Source: Dysgonomonas sp. Marseille-P4361 | Lineage (GTDB): Bacteria > Bacteroidota > Bacteroidia > Bacteroidales > Dysgonomonadaceae | Assembly (NCBI RefSeq): GCF_900343125.1 | Contig: NZ_OPYL01000001.1 | Coordinates: 124,001-188,000 of the forward strand | DNA: 64,000 bases | Direction: 5' to 3' | Shown: positions 37,114 to 45,067 of the stretch, one piece after another | Layout: every line of letters starts with the position of its first letter | How positions within the stretch are numbered: the first letter of the stretch is position 1 | Position numbers and translations under genes: made by a program | Notes under the pieces: generated by a model | Database searches by the model: none | The model's input: the letters and a program-made list of their open reading frames with translations, nothing else | What the model was told of the DNA's origin: nothing

Positions 37114-38349
37114 ATGATTAAGCAGTTTCTAAACCGACAAATAGCAACACTGAGCGCCAAACTCGGCAACACTCAAAGCATAGCAAGCCACAAACCCAGG
37201 TTTGCACCTCAGACCGTGCGCAAGTCTGTAAGCCAAACCGTGCGCGATATTGCAGACTTAAGACGAGCCCGTGAGCTGGCATTGTCAGCTCAGAATCCGA
37301 AACAATACCTTTTGCAAGGTATCTACACGGATATAATGGACGACGCCCACCTTACCTCTCAAATAATGAATCAAAGGGAGCAAACAATCGCGGCGGGCTT
37401 TGAAATGCAGACACCCGACAAAAAGCTCGACGAGAAAATGACGGCTATAATAAACGAGCTCCCATTTATGCAAGACTTATTCGGGCAAATAATAGATAGT
37501 GAGTATTTCGGTTATTCGCTGGTCGAGTTGTCAGTCGAAAGCGGCGTACAAAAAGCCACATTGATAGACCGCCGAAACGTAGTTCCCGACTTTGGGCGAT
37601 TTTATGATGATTACACCTACGACAATTATATCGAGTACCGCCAAGCTAAGGAGTACGGGCGCTGGTTACTGGAGTTCAACGCTGAGCACCTAGGCATCTT
37701 AAATAAAGCCGTACCGCACGCGTTATTCAAAAAGTTTGCGCAGTCGTGCTGGTCTGAACTTTGCGAAATTTACGGCATACCGCCCCGCGTAATGAAAACA
37801 GACACACGCAACCCCGATATGCTGGATAATGCCGAAAAAATGATGCGCGATATAGGGGCGGCGGCGTGGTTTATTATTGATAGTACCGAGGAGTTCGAGT
37901 TCGCCCAGGGCGTCAGTACAAACGGCGACGTTTATAATAACCTCATACGCTTGTGTAATAACGAAATGAGCATGCTCGTTTCGGGGGCGATAATCGGGCA
38001 AGACACCAAGAACGGCAACGAAAGCAAGGAAAAGGTAAGCGTCGATATAGCAGACAATCGCGTGCAAGCTAATAACCGCATGATTGAAAACTATATGAAT
38101 AGTCTTGTTATACCAGCACTGGGACGCATCGGCTGGATACCATTAACCAACTCGAAATTTAAGTTTTCAGCCGCCGAGGACTTAGACAAGCTTTTCGATA
38201 TGACGGTTAAAATAATGCCTCATAAGAAAGTGTCGGACGAATGGATAAAAGAAAAATTCGGGATTGAGGTCGAGGGCGACCGCTTCGAGACGATACAAGC
38301 GACTGAGCCGACCAGCAACAAAGAGGGCAAAAAATTAAATTTTCAGTAG
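37114..38349 (+). CDS. Portal protein (DUF935, Mu gp29-like)
   Basis: 411 residues. DIMDDAHLTSQIMNQREQTI, the YGRWLLEFNAEHLGILNKAVPHALFKKFA segment, WSELCEIYGIPPRVMKTD and LVSGAIIGQDT are typical of DUF935 portals. It forms the dodecameric ring for DNA entry and exit. It is followed by the MuF gene, as in Mu. Confidence 0.9.
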   Translation: MIKQFLNRQIATLSAKLGNTQSIASHKPRFAPQTVRKSVSQTVRDIADLRRARELALSAQNPKQYLLQGIYTDIMDDAHLTSQIMNQREQTIAAGFEMQTPDKKLDEKMTAIINELPFMQDLFGQIIDSEYFGYSLVELSVESGVQKATLIDRRNVVPDFGRFYDDYTYDNYIEYRQAKEYGRWLLEFNAEHLGILNKAVPHALFKKFAQSCWSELCEIYGIPPRVMKTDTRNPDMLDNAEKMMRDIGAAAWFIIDSTEEFEFAQGVSTNGDVYNNLIRLCNNEMSMLVSGAIIGQDTKNGNESKEKVSVDIADNRVQANNRMIENYMNSLVIPALGRIGWIPLTNSKFKFSAAEDLDKLFDMTVKIMPHKKVSDEWIKEKFGIEVEGDRFETIQATEPTSNKEGKKLNFQ

Positions 38350-38381
38350 GTGCGGGCACGGCAACACCTAAAAAACTGACG

Positions 38382-39938
38382 TTGCACGATTATTATAATT
38401 GTACGTGCCCCGATTGCGGCGGGTACGTTGAGCCTATTGTATTGTCGGCAACCGAAGAAAGCAACCTACAAAGCGCATTTAATAAGGTTGTACGCTGGGC
38501 GTATAAAGAGAAAAAAACAGAAATTACACCCGACGACCTGGATAACCGAAACGTGCAAGGCTTGACAAACGAAATAAACAACGTTTTGCAAGACGCACTA
38601 CGCAAAGGCATTGTTTACGAGATACCCGACGAAATGATGCAACACTTTAGCAATAATGTGTATGTGTTTTCGGGTTGTAAGACTTTCGACGAGCTCCGAG
38701 CTCTGAGCGACTTACTAAAAGACGAGAAAGGCGAAATAAAGCCCTTTTCTAAGTTCTTTAAGGACGTGCGCCAGGTGCATAACAATTACAACAAAAACTA
38801 TTTAGAAAGCGAGTATCTATTCGCCACACAGTCGGCACAAATGGCGAGTAAATGGGCTGACTTTGAAAAGGACGGCGACCGTTACAATTTGCAGTACCGA
38901 ACCGCAAACGATAGCCGTGTGCGCTATGAGCATGCCGTATTGCACGATATCACGTTACCGCCAAGCGACCCGTTTTGGGCTAAATATTTTCCGCCGAACG
39001 GCTGGAGGTGTCGTTGTAATGTGGTGCAGGTCCGCGTCAATCGTTACCCAGCAACGGATAGCACAACGGCTAACGACCTGGGCGAAAAGGCGACTTATAC
39101 AGTAGGCAAAGGAGGCGTTAACACGTCGGCAATGTTTCGCTTCAATCCTGGAAAGCAAAAAATAATCTTTCCCGAAACACACCCGTATTTTAACAATAAA
39201 GAGGTTGTAAAGAAATTGAGCGAGCAAGGTAAAGCCAGCGACGCACTGATAAATTTAAAAGACTTTATCAAAGGTGACGAGCCAACCAATAACGAGGTAA
39301 AGAATATACTAAGCAAATACGCCGAGCTCAGCCCCGACGACTTTAGACAAGGGCTTGACAAAGTAGGCTTTGCAAAGTCCCGAAGCTATTTAATGCAACA
39401 TAGCATGGCATATAAACCCTCGACAAACGAATGGGTGAGGGGCTCGAAAATATCTATATCGACGCACACCTTTACAATTAAGATAGACGGCAAGCTCGAC
39501 ACCTTTAACGCGGCTGACGAGCTAAAAGGGGCGCTCGGAGCTATCAAGAAAGGCGAAAAACTGACATTTAAGCAAGAATATAGCGTCGAGTCTTTATGGC
39601 ATGAGATATTGCACGCTAAAACGAAAACAAAGCCGACCAACTTTACGAACGTTACACGGCAAGAAATGGAAACCGTTAACCAGTTTGTCGCCCGACATAC
39701 TTACGGCGATTTTTTGAAACGTTTAGGCGGTACGGCTCAGCACAAAGATAAGATATTGAGCGACGGGCTGGGTTATCAGCGACACGTTGCCGATTTCAGA
39801 AAGCTGTTAAAAGATAACGGTATAGATGAAACGAAAGCAGTCGAAGCGCTCCAACCTAAACTGTTAAGCAACTACGGCACGATAGGACGTGAAACAAAGA
39901 AGTTTATAAATGAAAACAAGAAGAAAAGCGAAGATTAA
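38382..39938 (+). CDS. MuF-type head morphogenesis protein with C-terminal HExxH domain
   Basis: 518 residues. The MuF part (about 40-270) has RYNLQYRTANDSRVRYEHAVLHD, PPSDPFWAKYFPPNGWRCRCNV and ETHPYF. A zinc-ribbon-like CTCPDCG opens the protein. The C-terminal part (about 330-518) has WHEILH (407-411), a zincin-type HExxH. MuF proteins often carry variable effector domains, so a virion-borne protease is plausible. Start is TTG at 38382; no ATG or GTG lies upstream in frame. Ends in a 4-base overlap with a convergent minus-strand gene. Confidence 0.78.
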   Translation: MHDYYNCTCPDCGGYVEPIVLSATEESNLQSAFNKVVRWAYKEKKTEITPDDLDNRNVQGLTNEINNVLQDALRKGIVYEIPDEMMQHFSNNVYVFSGCKTFDELRALSDLLKDEKGEIKPFSKFFKDVRQVHNNYNKNYLESEYLFATQSAQMASKWADFEKDGDRYNLQYRTANDSRVRYEHAVLHDITLPPSDPFWAKYFPPNGWRCRCNVVQVRVNRYPATDSTTANDLGEKATYTVGKGGVNTSAMFRFNPGKQKIIFPETHPYFNNKEVVKKLSEQGKASDALINLKDFIKGDEPTNNEVKNILSKYAELSPDDFRQGLDKVGFAKSRSYLMQHSMAYKPSTNEWVRGSKISISTHTFTIKIDGKLDTFNAADELKGALGAIKKGEKLTFKQEYSVESLWHEILHAKTKTKPTNFTNVTRQEMETVNQFVARHTYGDFLKRLGGTAQHKDKILSDGLGYQRHVADFRKLLKDNGIDETKAVEALQPKLLSNYGTIGRETKKFINENKKKSED

Positions 39939-40213
39939 GCCTCTATTTGCTCGTAGTCAAACCCGCGCACATATTCGTCGTGCATTTCGGGTATTTGAGC
40001 CCATAGCTCGGAGGCGTCCTGGTTGCGGTATTCCAGTAATAGGGCGGTATCAAATATGGCTTTGTCTTGTGGTACTTTTTGCATGTAAACTTCTTTCGTC
40101 ATTTCTCCAGCGTAGCCAAGTGCTCCTGAAGTAACGAAAGAGTAAAAGCCGATAGCCTTAAGCTCGTCGGACGTAGGGTTATAATCAAAAATAGTTTTCA
40201 TACAATAAGCCAT
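39935..40213 (-). CDS. Small antisense-oriented gene in the late plus operon
   Basis: 92 residues (or 88 from the second Met at 40201), acidic, not recognised: MKTIFDYNPTSDELKAIGFYSFV. Codon use is like its neighbours and the space is otherwise empty, so it looks like a real gene. It faces the MuF gene (4-base overlap at the stops) and is divergent from the gpG gene. TATTTTTG (40219-40226, minus) may be its -7 element, favouring the second Met. Its place next to the MuF C-terminal domain would suit an immunity protein, which is speculation. Confidence 0.6.
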   Translation of the reverse strand: MAYCMKTIFDYNPTSDELKAIGFYSFVTSGALGYAGEMTKEVYMQKVPQDKAIFDTALLLEYRNQDASELWAQIPEMHDEYVRGFDYEQIEA

Positions 40214-40240
40214 TTTTACAAAAATACTAATTTATTTAAT

Positions 40241-40723
40241 ATGAGCGACTTTATAAACAATATTTTAAAAGATTTAAAGGTCGATTTAACGGAGGCTTTC
40301 GACCGAAATTTCGAGCGCAAGGCTTTTTTCAGTGGCGCACCCTGGAAACCAACCAAGCGCCCAGTATCGCGCGGCTCGCTTTTGGTGCGTAGCTCAGCAA
40401 TGCGCAATTCGATAAAGTCCGAGATAAAAGCCGAAAGCCTGGTCTTTAGCTCGTCAAAGCCGTACACCGCCATACACAATGAGGGGGGCACAATCAATAT
40501 GCCGCCCCGTAAACAGATTTTACACTTTGATAGAAAGGGACGTTTCAGCAAGAACAATAAAAGGGCATCGTACGGACAAAAGGCAAACGTACGCGGGTAC
40601 TCTGTCAATATACCGCAACGCCAGTTTATCGGCGACGCTCCCGAAGTAAATAAAATAATTCGTGAAGTGGCAACCGAAAACGTAAGCGAAGCAATAAAAA
40701 GGCTTTTTTCAAACCGCAAATAA
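40241..40723 (+). CDS. Virion morphogenesis protein (Mu gpG-like)
   Basis: 160 residues. Segments APWKPTKRPVSRGSLLVRSSAMRNSI, KPYTAIHNEGGTI and NIPQRQFIGDAPEV are the hallmark of the phage virion morphogenesis (gpG/tail completion) family. It probably completes tail-to-head joining. Follows the MuF gene as in Mu, but with an inserted antisense gene between. Confidence 0.88.
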   Translation: MSDFINNILKDLKVDLTEAFDRNFERKAFFSGAPWKPTKRPVSRGSLLVRSSAMRNSIKSEIKAESLVFSSSKPYTAIHNEGGTINMPPRKQILHFDRKGRFSKNNKRASYGQKANVRGYSVNIPQRQFIGDAPEVNKIIREVATENVSEAIKRLFSNRK

Positions 40724-40732
40724 TATATTATT

Positions 40733-41233
40733 ATGGATAGATTAATCGAAGCAATACAAGACCGCCTGGAGGCGCAAGTTCCCGAACTTCAATATATAGA
40801 CGACGACTGGGGACAAATGGACGACTATGCACAACCGCCCGTTAAATATCCGTGTGCACTTATTGAGGTGCAAGACGCTGAATATACCGACGAGGGCGAG
40901 CTCAGGCAACGAGGCGTTGTCCTGGTAACTGTAAAGCTCTATTTTATGAGGCTCAGTAATACGTCAAACCGAGCGCCGAAAAGTCAAAAGATAGAAGCTC
41001 ACAAGAACTGGGCGATATGCACAAAAGTAAACCAGGCTTTACACGGGCAAGACTTTATTAAAAACGGCTTTGCTAAATTGACGCGCAAGCGAATGAGCCC
41101 ACCCAAAAGGCAAGACGGGATATATAACCGTAATATAACTTATTCGGTCGGCTTTCTTGACGAGTCGTGCGTCCCAGTTCGCAAGACCACACCCGCAAAG
41201 CCTACCATCAAAGCGTCGATACAAACAGTATAA
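40733..41233 (+). CDS. Tail terminator-like protein (Mu gp37 position)
   Basis: 166 residues. YPCALIEVQDAEYTDEGELRQRGVVLVTVKLYF and a central alpha/beta core fit minor tail/terminator proteins that cap the tail tube. No sure family match. It is the last gene of the plus operon, ending just before a bidirectional terminator. Confidence 0.6.
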   Translation: MDRLIEAIQDRLEAQVPELQYIDDDWGQMDDYAQPPVKYPCALIEVQDAEYTDEGELRQRGVVLVTVKLYFMRLSNTSNRAPKSQKIEAHKNWAICTKVNQALHGQDFIKNGFAKLTRKRMSPPKRQDGIYNRNITYSVGFLDESCVPVRKTTPAKPTIKASIQTV

Positions 41234-41235
41234 AA

Positions 41236-41262
41236 AAAGCCTCGCATTTTTGCGGGGCTTTA
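41236..41262. terminator. Bidirectional terminator ending the plus late operon
   Basis: AAAGCCTCGCA and TGCGGGGCTTT pair across a short T loop. It lies directly after the stop at 41233 and 30 bases from the end of the convergent lipoprotein gene. Confidence 0.85.
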
Positions 41263-41292
41263 TCTTTATTTAATCAGTATTTAAACGGCGTT

Positions 41293-41730
41293 TTATTGCG
41301 GGCTAAATGCAACATCTACAAATTCAGACTCGAAAAAGTCGCTTATGTATTTTTCATAATATTGCCCTGGATATTTAGCACTTTCGACAACAACGGTCAA
41401 AGGCTTATTTTTAAACTCGGCATTTATTTTAACTTTTCCGTCAGTGCCAGTTGTTGCAGATTGGTCGGCATTTATTTTGCTTTCGCCTTTTTTATACTTA
41501 CCACCTACCTCATAGTTATAATCGTTAGATGTTCCGTTTACATCAAAGAAAAGATAAACTTTTGAGCCTTTGTCGGGATAAGTAGTTACATTGTCGCCAG
41601 CTTCTTTATAAAGCGATGTTACGGTTAAAGTTAGTTTATCACCAGTACCGCCGCCGTTATCTTCGTCGTCACTACATGAGTAAAGCCCCACCAGGGCAAG
41701 ACACATAAATAAGGTTAATAGTTTTTTCAT
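41293..41730 (-). CDS. Prophage cargo lipoprotein (moron)
   Basis: 145 residues. Lipoprotein signal MKKLLTLFMCLALVGLYSC (lipobox LYSC) followed by an Asp-rich linker SDDEDNGGG, then a beta-sandwich-like domain (KLTLTVTSLYKEAG to ADQSATTGTDGKVKINAEF). It looks like a host-type surface lipoprotein and has no phage-structural role. Probably expressed from the prophage and changing the host surface; this is inference. Confidence 0.7.
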   Translation of the reverse strand: MKKLLTLFMCLALVGLYSCSDDEDNGGGTGDKLTLTVTSLYKEAGDNVTTYPDKGSKVYLFFDVNGTSNDYNYEVGGKYKKGESKINADQSATTGTDGKVKINAEFKNKPLTVVVESAKYPGQYYEKYISDFFESEFVDVAFSPQ

Positions 41731-41761
41731 TATTATTTTATTTTTAAATTATTCCTATCTA

Positions 41762-42778
41762 TTAAAGTTCATTATATTTTTCTAGTATTTTATATGAACT
41801 GTAATAATCCATATTTTTACTTGTTATTTCTATTCTGTATTTATTATGAGAAATATATTGCAAAGAGACATTATCGCCCATAAAAATATGAGTTGCTATT
41901 TCGCCAACTTTATCGCTCCCTATTGTTTTTCTTGATTGCGCCCAATAACTAATATATAGGTTTATAATAGTATTAGCAGTGCCGTCGATAACGACTTTGT
42001 CGACAATCCAACAAGGGGCGTCAATATCTAATGTTGTAGCATAATAAGAGGGGTATTCGTTCCGTACTGTATAATAATATTTAACTTGTATGTAGTCGTT
42101 AATCTCTTTATCTATGGCAATTTTTCTTACATAATATTCTTGTATGAAGCCTAGTTTATTAATCTTTTTCGACTCGTCACCATAAGTAAAACCAACGCTT
42201 TGGAGGTACAAGCTAAACCGTGTCCGTACTAATTCTTCATCCATATTTGTAAATATGGTAAAATTGCCATGTTTTACACCATTTTTTTCGCCCAACATAT
42301 CCATCGCAAAAATAAATCTGTCATAAGGTCTTTCTTTGCTATTAAACTGTTTTGATATTTTCTCGTTCCGCTCTTTTGTTTCTTCTTTAAAAATACTGTC
42401 GCGTCGAAAAGCTTCTTTTTCATACTTTTCTCGTCTAGCTCGGTCTTGCGATGCTAATAAATCTAGCTGAGTTTTATATTCTTTTTGGTAGCAATCCACA
42501 CAAATATTATATAATTTAGCTTTCTCACGAGCCTTCTCAATATACTGACTAGGGTCAGATAGTCGGGAAATATGTTTTCCACTATTCAGTGCTTCGTTGT
42601 TTTCATCCAAATAAGTCTCAATTAAAGCAATGAAACCATCTCCTTTTTTATATAATTGCTGTTTTTGCTTGCTCGTCATTCTATATTTTGTATCCAAATT
42701 ATCTTGTGCAATAATCGACAAAGAAAAACAAGACACAAGGAGCAATAATATTGTTTTCATAAATATTCTTATTTTCAC
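41762..42778 (-). CDS. Secreted protein of unknown function (moron)
   Basis: 338 residues. Signal peptide about 1-25 (TILLLLVSCFSLSIIAQ). A charged helical segment follows (100-150), then a beta-rich C-terminal half. Not recognised. It is AT-rich compared with the phage genes around it, suggesting recent acquisition. It lies with the lipoprotein gene between the early operon terminator and the late operon end. Confidence 0.65.
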   Translation of the reverse strand: MKIRIFMKTILLLLVSCFSLSIIAQDNLDTKYRMTSKQKQQLYKKGDGFIALIETYLDENNEALNSGKHISRLSDPSQYIEKAREKAKLYNICVDCYQKEYKTQLDLLASQDRARREKYEKEAFRRDSIFKEETKERNEKISKQFNSKERPYDRFIFAMDMLGEKNGVKHGNFTIFTNMDEELVRTRFSLYLQSVGFTYGDESKKINKLGFIQEYYVRKIAIDKEINDYIQVKYYYTVRNEYPSYYATTLDIDAPCWIVDKVVIDGTANTIINLYISYWAQSRKTIGSDKVGEIATHIFMGDNVSLQYISHNKYRIEITSKNMDYYSSYKILEKYNEL

Positions 42779-42837
42779 TGGTTAAAGCTATAAATATTTT
42801 TTTCTCAATCCTAATCGGACTTACTAAAATCAAATAA

Positions 42838-42858
42838 AGCCCCGATTTCGCGGAGCTC
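42838..42858 (-). terminator. Early operon terminator
   Basis: On minus, AGCTCCG and CGGGGCT pair (one G-U) around CGAAAT, followed by TTATTT. It lies just after the last small early gene and before the cargo genes. Confidence 0.6.
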
Positions 42859-42863
42859 TATTT

Positions 42864-43097
42864 TTAAAATTCTAATTCTAATACTAATTGATTGTGAGTA
42901 ACTTCTTTCATTTCTTTTTTAACATCTGTACCCATAATGCGCCAAAATGTGCGCTCGCTCATGGGATAAACTTTAGTTATATGCTGTCGATAAGCTTGCG
43001 CCTTTGATTTGCTTTGATTTCCTGGCTCATAGTATTTATCGACCATTTCTTGCACTAATTCATATAGACGTAGTTTATTAATGTTCTTTTTTGCCAT
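42864..43097 (-). CDS. Small early protein, HTH-like
   Basis: 77 residues, basic: LYELVQEMVDKYY and MSERTFWRIMGTDVKKEM suggest two helices of a DNA-binding type (SERTFWRIM reads like a recognition helix). It is the last gene of the early operon, where Mu encodes Mor, so a late-gene activator role is conceivable but unproven. Confidence 0.5.
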   Translation of the reverse strand: MAKKNINKLRLYELVQEMVDKYYEPGNQSKSKAQAYRQHITKVYPMSERTFWRIMGTDVKKEMKEVTHNQLVLELEF

Positions 43098-43173
43098 AAG
43101 TCCCGAAAATTTTATTTACTTTTGTAATAGCCACTTACAAAGCTCTTTTTCGTTTCCAGGACGTTAGGGGCTT

Positions 43174-43413
43174 TTATTTTTTTTGCGAGTACACTATATT
43201 CATATCGTCAATAGCTCTATACATTCGCCAAAAACCCGTTAACTCATTCCGTGCACTTGCTGGGTTTAGAGTCAAATAAAAGGCTATTACGCGCACTATC
43301 TTTGATAAATAATACAAGACTAACCCGACAGCATGAAAAGTCAGCACATAGAGCACAGAAAGCGCCCATAATACAAACGACTTTGATAATTGTTTAATTC
43401 TATTCTTTTTCAT
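43174..43413 (-). CDS. Small membrane protein, early region
   Basis: 79 residues from MKKNRIKQL at 43413. One or two hydrophobic helices (KSFVLWALSVLYVLTFHAVGLVLYY). The start at 43413 is 6 bases past the stop of the upstream gene; the longer ORF from 43503 would overlap that gene widely. Function unknown. Confidence 0.55.
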   Translation of the reverse strand: MKKNRIKQLSKSFVLWALSVLYVLTFHAVGLVLYYLSKIVRVIAFYLTLNPASARNELTGFWRMYRAIDDMNIVYSQKK

Positions 43414-43418
43414 TGTTT

Positions 43419-43721
43419 TTACTTTTCTGTTTGATAAATAACTCCCATACCCAGTTCGTAAGCGATATTGTGCTCCAGTCTTGCTCCTTTGCTGTTTTCC
43501 CAAGTCTTAAGCATATAAATACAGTCACAGTCCAAAAGTGCCTTTATATCCGCTCTCATGTGAGCCGCCCAGGGTGCGTCTTTTTCTTCACCATTATTAA
43601 ATGGGTTTACGACCTCGAAATTTTGGCTTTGTAGTTCTATTTCTTTTTTGTTAAACATTTCCTTTGCCTCGTCGTATGGTAGGCTACTAATTGCCCCCGA
43701 TATGTAAACTTTAATCTTCAT
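43419..43721 (-). CDS. DUF4406 protein, nucleoside 2-deoxyribosyltransferase-like
   Basis: 100 residues. KVYISGAISSLPYDEAKEMF, the central PWAAHMRADIKALLDCDCIYML and NSKGARLEHNIAYELGM match DUF4406, related to nucleoside deoxyribosyltransferases; the Glu in ARLEHNIA aligns with their catalytic Glu. It may act on nucleotides during phage growth. Function of phage members is not established. Confidence 0.85.
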   Translation of the reverse strand: MKIKVYISGAISSLPYDEAKEMFNKKEIELQSQNFEVVNPFNNGEEKDAPWAAHMRADIKALLDCDCIYMLKTWENSKGARLEHNIAYELGMGVIYQTEK

Positions 43722-43728
43722 TACTTTA

Positions 43729-44196
43729 TCAAACTTTTATTACTAATATTCCGTTCTTACATACTATTATCTTTCTAGCTTCAAAAGTGCCGACACCCTC
43801 GCAAACTTCGCACGTATCTAGTTCGGGCGGCGCTAAGCCGAGCCAGTCCTCAAATACTACGACTTTACCCGACCCGTTACAGTTAGGACAACAAAAATTG
43901 CGCACCTCTATATTTTCGGGGGCTGTAGTGTTACTTGCTCTTAAGTGTTTTACTTTGTCCCATACTGCCATTATTTGCGGGTCTTTAACTTCGATAGCGT
44001 CATTAACAACATTTACCGAGTTCAATATCGTTGAATGGGTGCGACCGTTTAGTCGTCCTATTTTCGAGTAAGAATACCCACTTTGATACATGAGCCAATA
44101 GTAAACGTGGCGGGCAACCGCCGTACTATTTGTACGGCTACGCCCTAAAACCTCGCTCTCTTTAATGCCTAGTATCTTGCAAAACTCTGTAATCAT
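43729..44196 (-). CDS. DnaA domain IV-like protein with zinc ribbon
   Basis: 155 residues. Residues about 20-70 (ARHVYYWLMYQSGYSYSKIGRLNGRTHSTILNSV) match the DnaA C-terminal origin-binding helix-turn-helix, with RTHSTI in place of the DnaA RDHTTV signature. The C-terminus has two DnaJ-like CxxCxGxG motifs (CPNCNGSG and CEVCEGVG). No ATPase domain is present. It may bind DnaA-box-like sites in phage or host DNA. Its leader carries the phased repeats. Confidence 0.75.
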   Translation of the reverse strand: MITEFCKILGIKESEVLGRSRTNSTAVARHVYYWLMYQSGYSYSKIGRLNGRTHSTILNSVNVVNDAIEVKDPQIMAVWDKVKHLRASNTTAPENIEVRNFCCPNCNGSGKVVVFEDWLGLAPPELDTCEVCEGVGTFEARKIIVCKNGILVIKV

Positions 44197-44222
44197 TGTT
44201 TAAAGACTGTTTAAATAGTTAT
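44197..44222 (-). repeat. Phased AT-rich leader repeat, copy 4
   Basis: On minus, ACTATTTAAAC followed by AGTCTTTAAAC ends at the ATG at 44196. It is the two-unit form of the array, overlapping the end of the small membrane gene. Confidence 0.6.
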
Positions 44223-44337
44223 TAACCACATTCAAAAACCAAAGAGAAAACCATACCAGCAACACCCAAAACACCGCACTACCTATCAGAATACCCGACC
44301 AGGTAAAAATCACCGTTTTGTTTAGCCTTATTTTCAT
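44200..44337 (-). CDS. 45-residue membrane protein
   Basis: A short ORF starting in a 4-base ATGA overlap with the Gam stop codon, which is good evidence of coupled translation. It encodes a basic N-terminus (MKIRLNKT) and one hydrophobic helix (about 9-36) rich in Trp. Function unknown. A role as a small lysis or membrane-active protein is possible. Confidence 0.6.
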   Translation of the reverse strand: MKIRLNKTVIFTWSGILIGSAVFWVLLVWFSLWFLNVVNNYLNSL

Positions 44338-44852
44338 TCGCTTGTCTCTTTTTTAAGCTCAATGTAAAATGTTTCATCTTGCACCACTTCGACGCCGTAA
44401 TCTTTCATTTTTGCCGCCATGCCCTCTTTATCGCGGTCGGCGATAAGTTTTTCTTTGTCAAGTTCAACCGTTTTACGCACATACTCAGGCGCTAATTTTT
44501 CTAAAAGCTTAGCGACGGCTTTTTGTGTAAAGCCTTTGAGTGTTTTAATCTTTGGCGTACCCATACGAAAGCCGATAGTACCGTGCGTTAGCTCGACGCT
44601 CTTTTTCTTCGAGAACTGAGTCTCTTTGTTTTCCAGTGCGTAAGCTTGCACCAGGTCGAACGCTTCGCTTTTCTCAGCCTCCAGCTTCGCCAGCTCGTCG
44701 GCTTTCTCGTCGCGTAATTTTGTGAATTTGACATCCAGGTCGGCGTTAATCTTTGTGATGCTGGCGTCAGCTTTTGCGTATGCCGCCAACGCGTCGTTCA
44801 TTTTCTCGTCTGAAATGTTCGTCAATACTGTTTTCTTTGCTCTCTTTGCCAT
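44334..44852 (-). CDS. gam: Host-nuclease inhibitor Gam
   Basis: 172 residues. Coiled-coil N-terminus (KINADLDVKFTKLRDEKADELAKLEAEK), then the Gam core VELTHGTIGFRMGTPKIKTLKGF and YVRKTVELDKEKLIADRD. Mu Gam is Ku-like: it binds double-strand DNA ends and blocks exonucleases. It lies in the early operon as in Mu. Confidence 0.92.
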   Translation of the reverse strand: MAKRAKKTVLTNISDEKMNDALAAYAKADASITKINADLDVKFTKLRDEKADELAKLEAEKSEAFDLVQAYALENKETQFSKKKSVELTHGTIGFRMGTPKIKTLKGFTQKAVAKLLEKLAPEYVRKTVELDKEKLIADRDKEGMAAKMKDYGVEVVQDETFYIELKKETSE

Positions 44853-44864
44853 ATCTATACTATT

Positions 44865-45056
44865 TTAAATTATATATTCGGGTTTACTGTAATCGACTGA
44901 GGGGCTTTCGCCGTTCATCTGACATCGTTTTATCTTCAATGCGTTATAATTGCCAACTAAGAGCGACCATGTAGCCATCGGCAAAGGCTGAGACAACAAC
45001 GCCTCCAGGTCGGCGATACGCTTTTCTACTTCTGTAATTGTTAGTTTCTTTTTCAT
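44865..45056 (-). CDS. Small early protein, unknown
   Basis: 63 residues: a short coiled-coil start (ITEVEKRIADLEALLSQ) and a polar C-terminus. No recognised family. Supported by tight spacing (12 bases to gam, 11 to the upstream gene). Confidence 0.5.
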   Translation of the reverse strand: MKKKLTITEVEKRIADLEALLSQPLPMATWSLLVGNYNALKIKRCQMNGESPSVDYSKPEYII

Positions 45057-45067
45057 AGGGTTGTTTT

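Noticed and set aside
43414-43503. Thirty-residue N-terminal extension of the small membrane gene at 43174.
   Set aside because: It overlaps the DUF4406 gene almost fully out of frame; MKKNRIKQL at 43413 gives a normal gene with short spacing.
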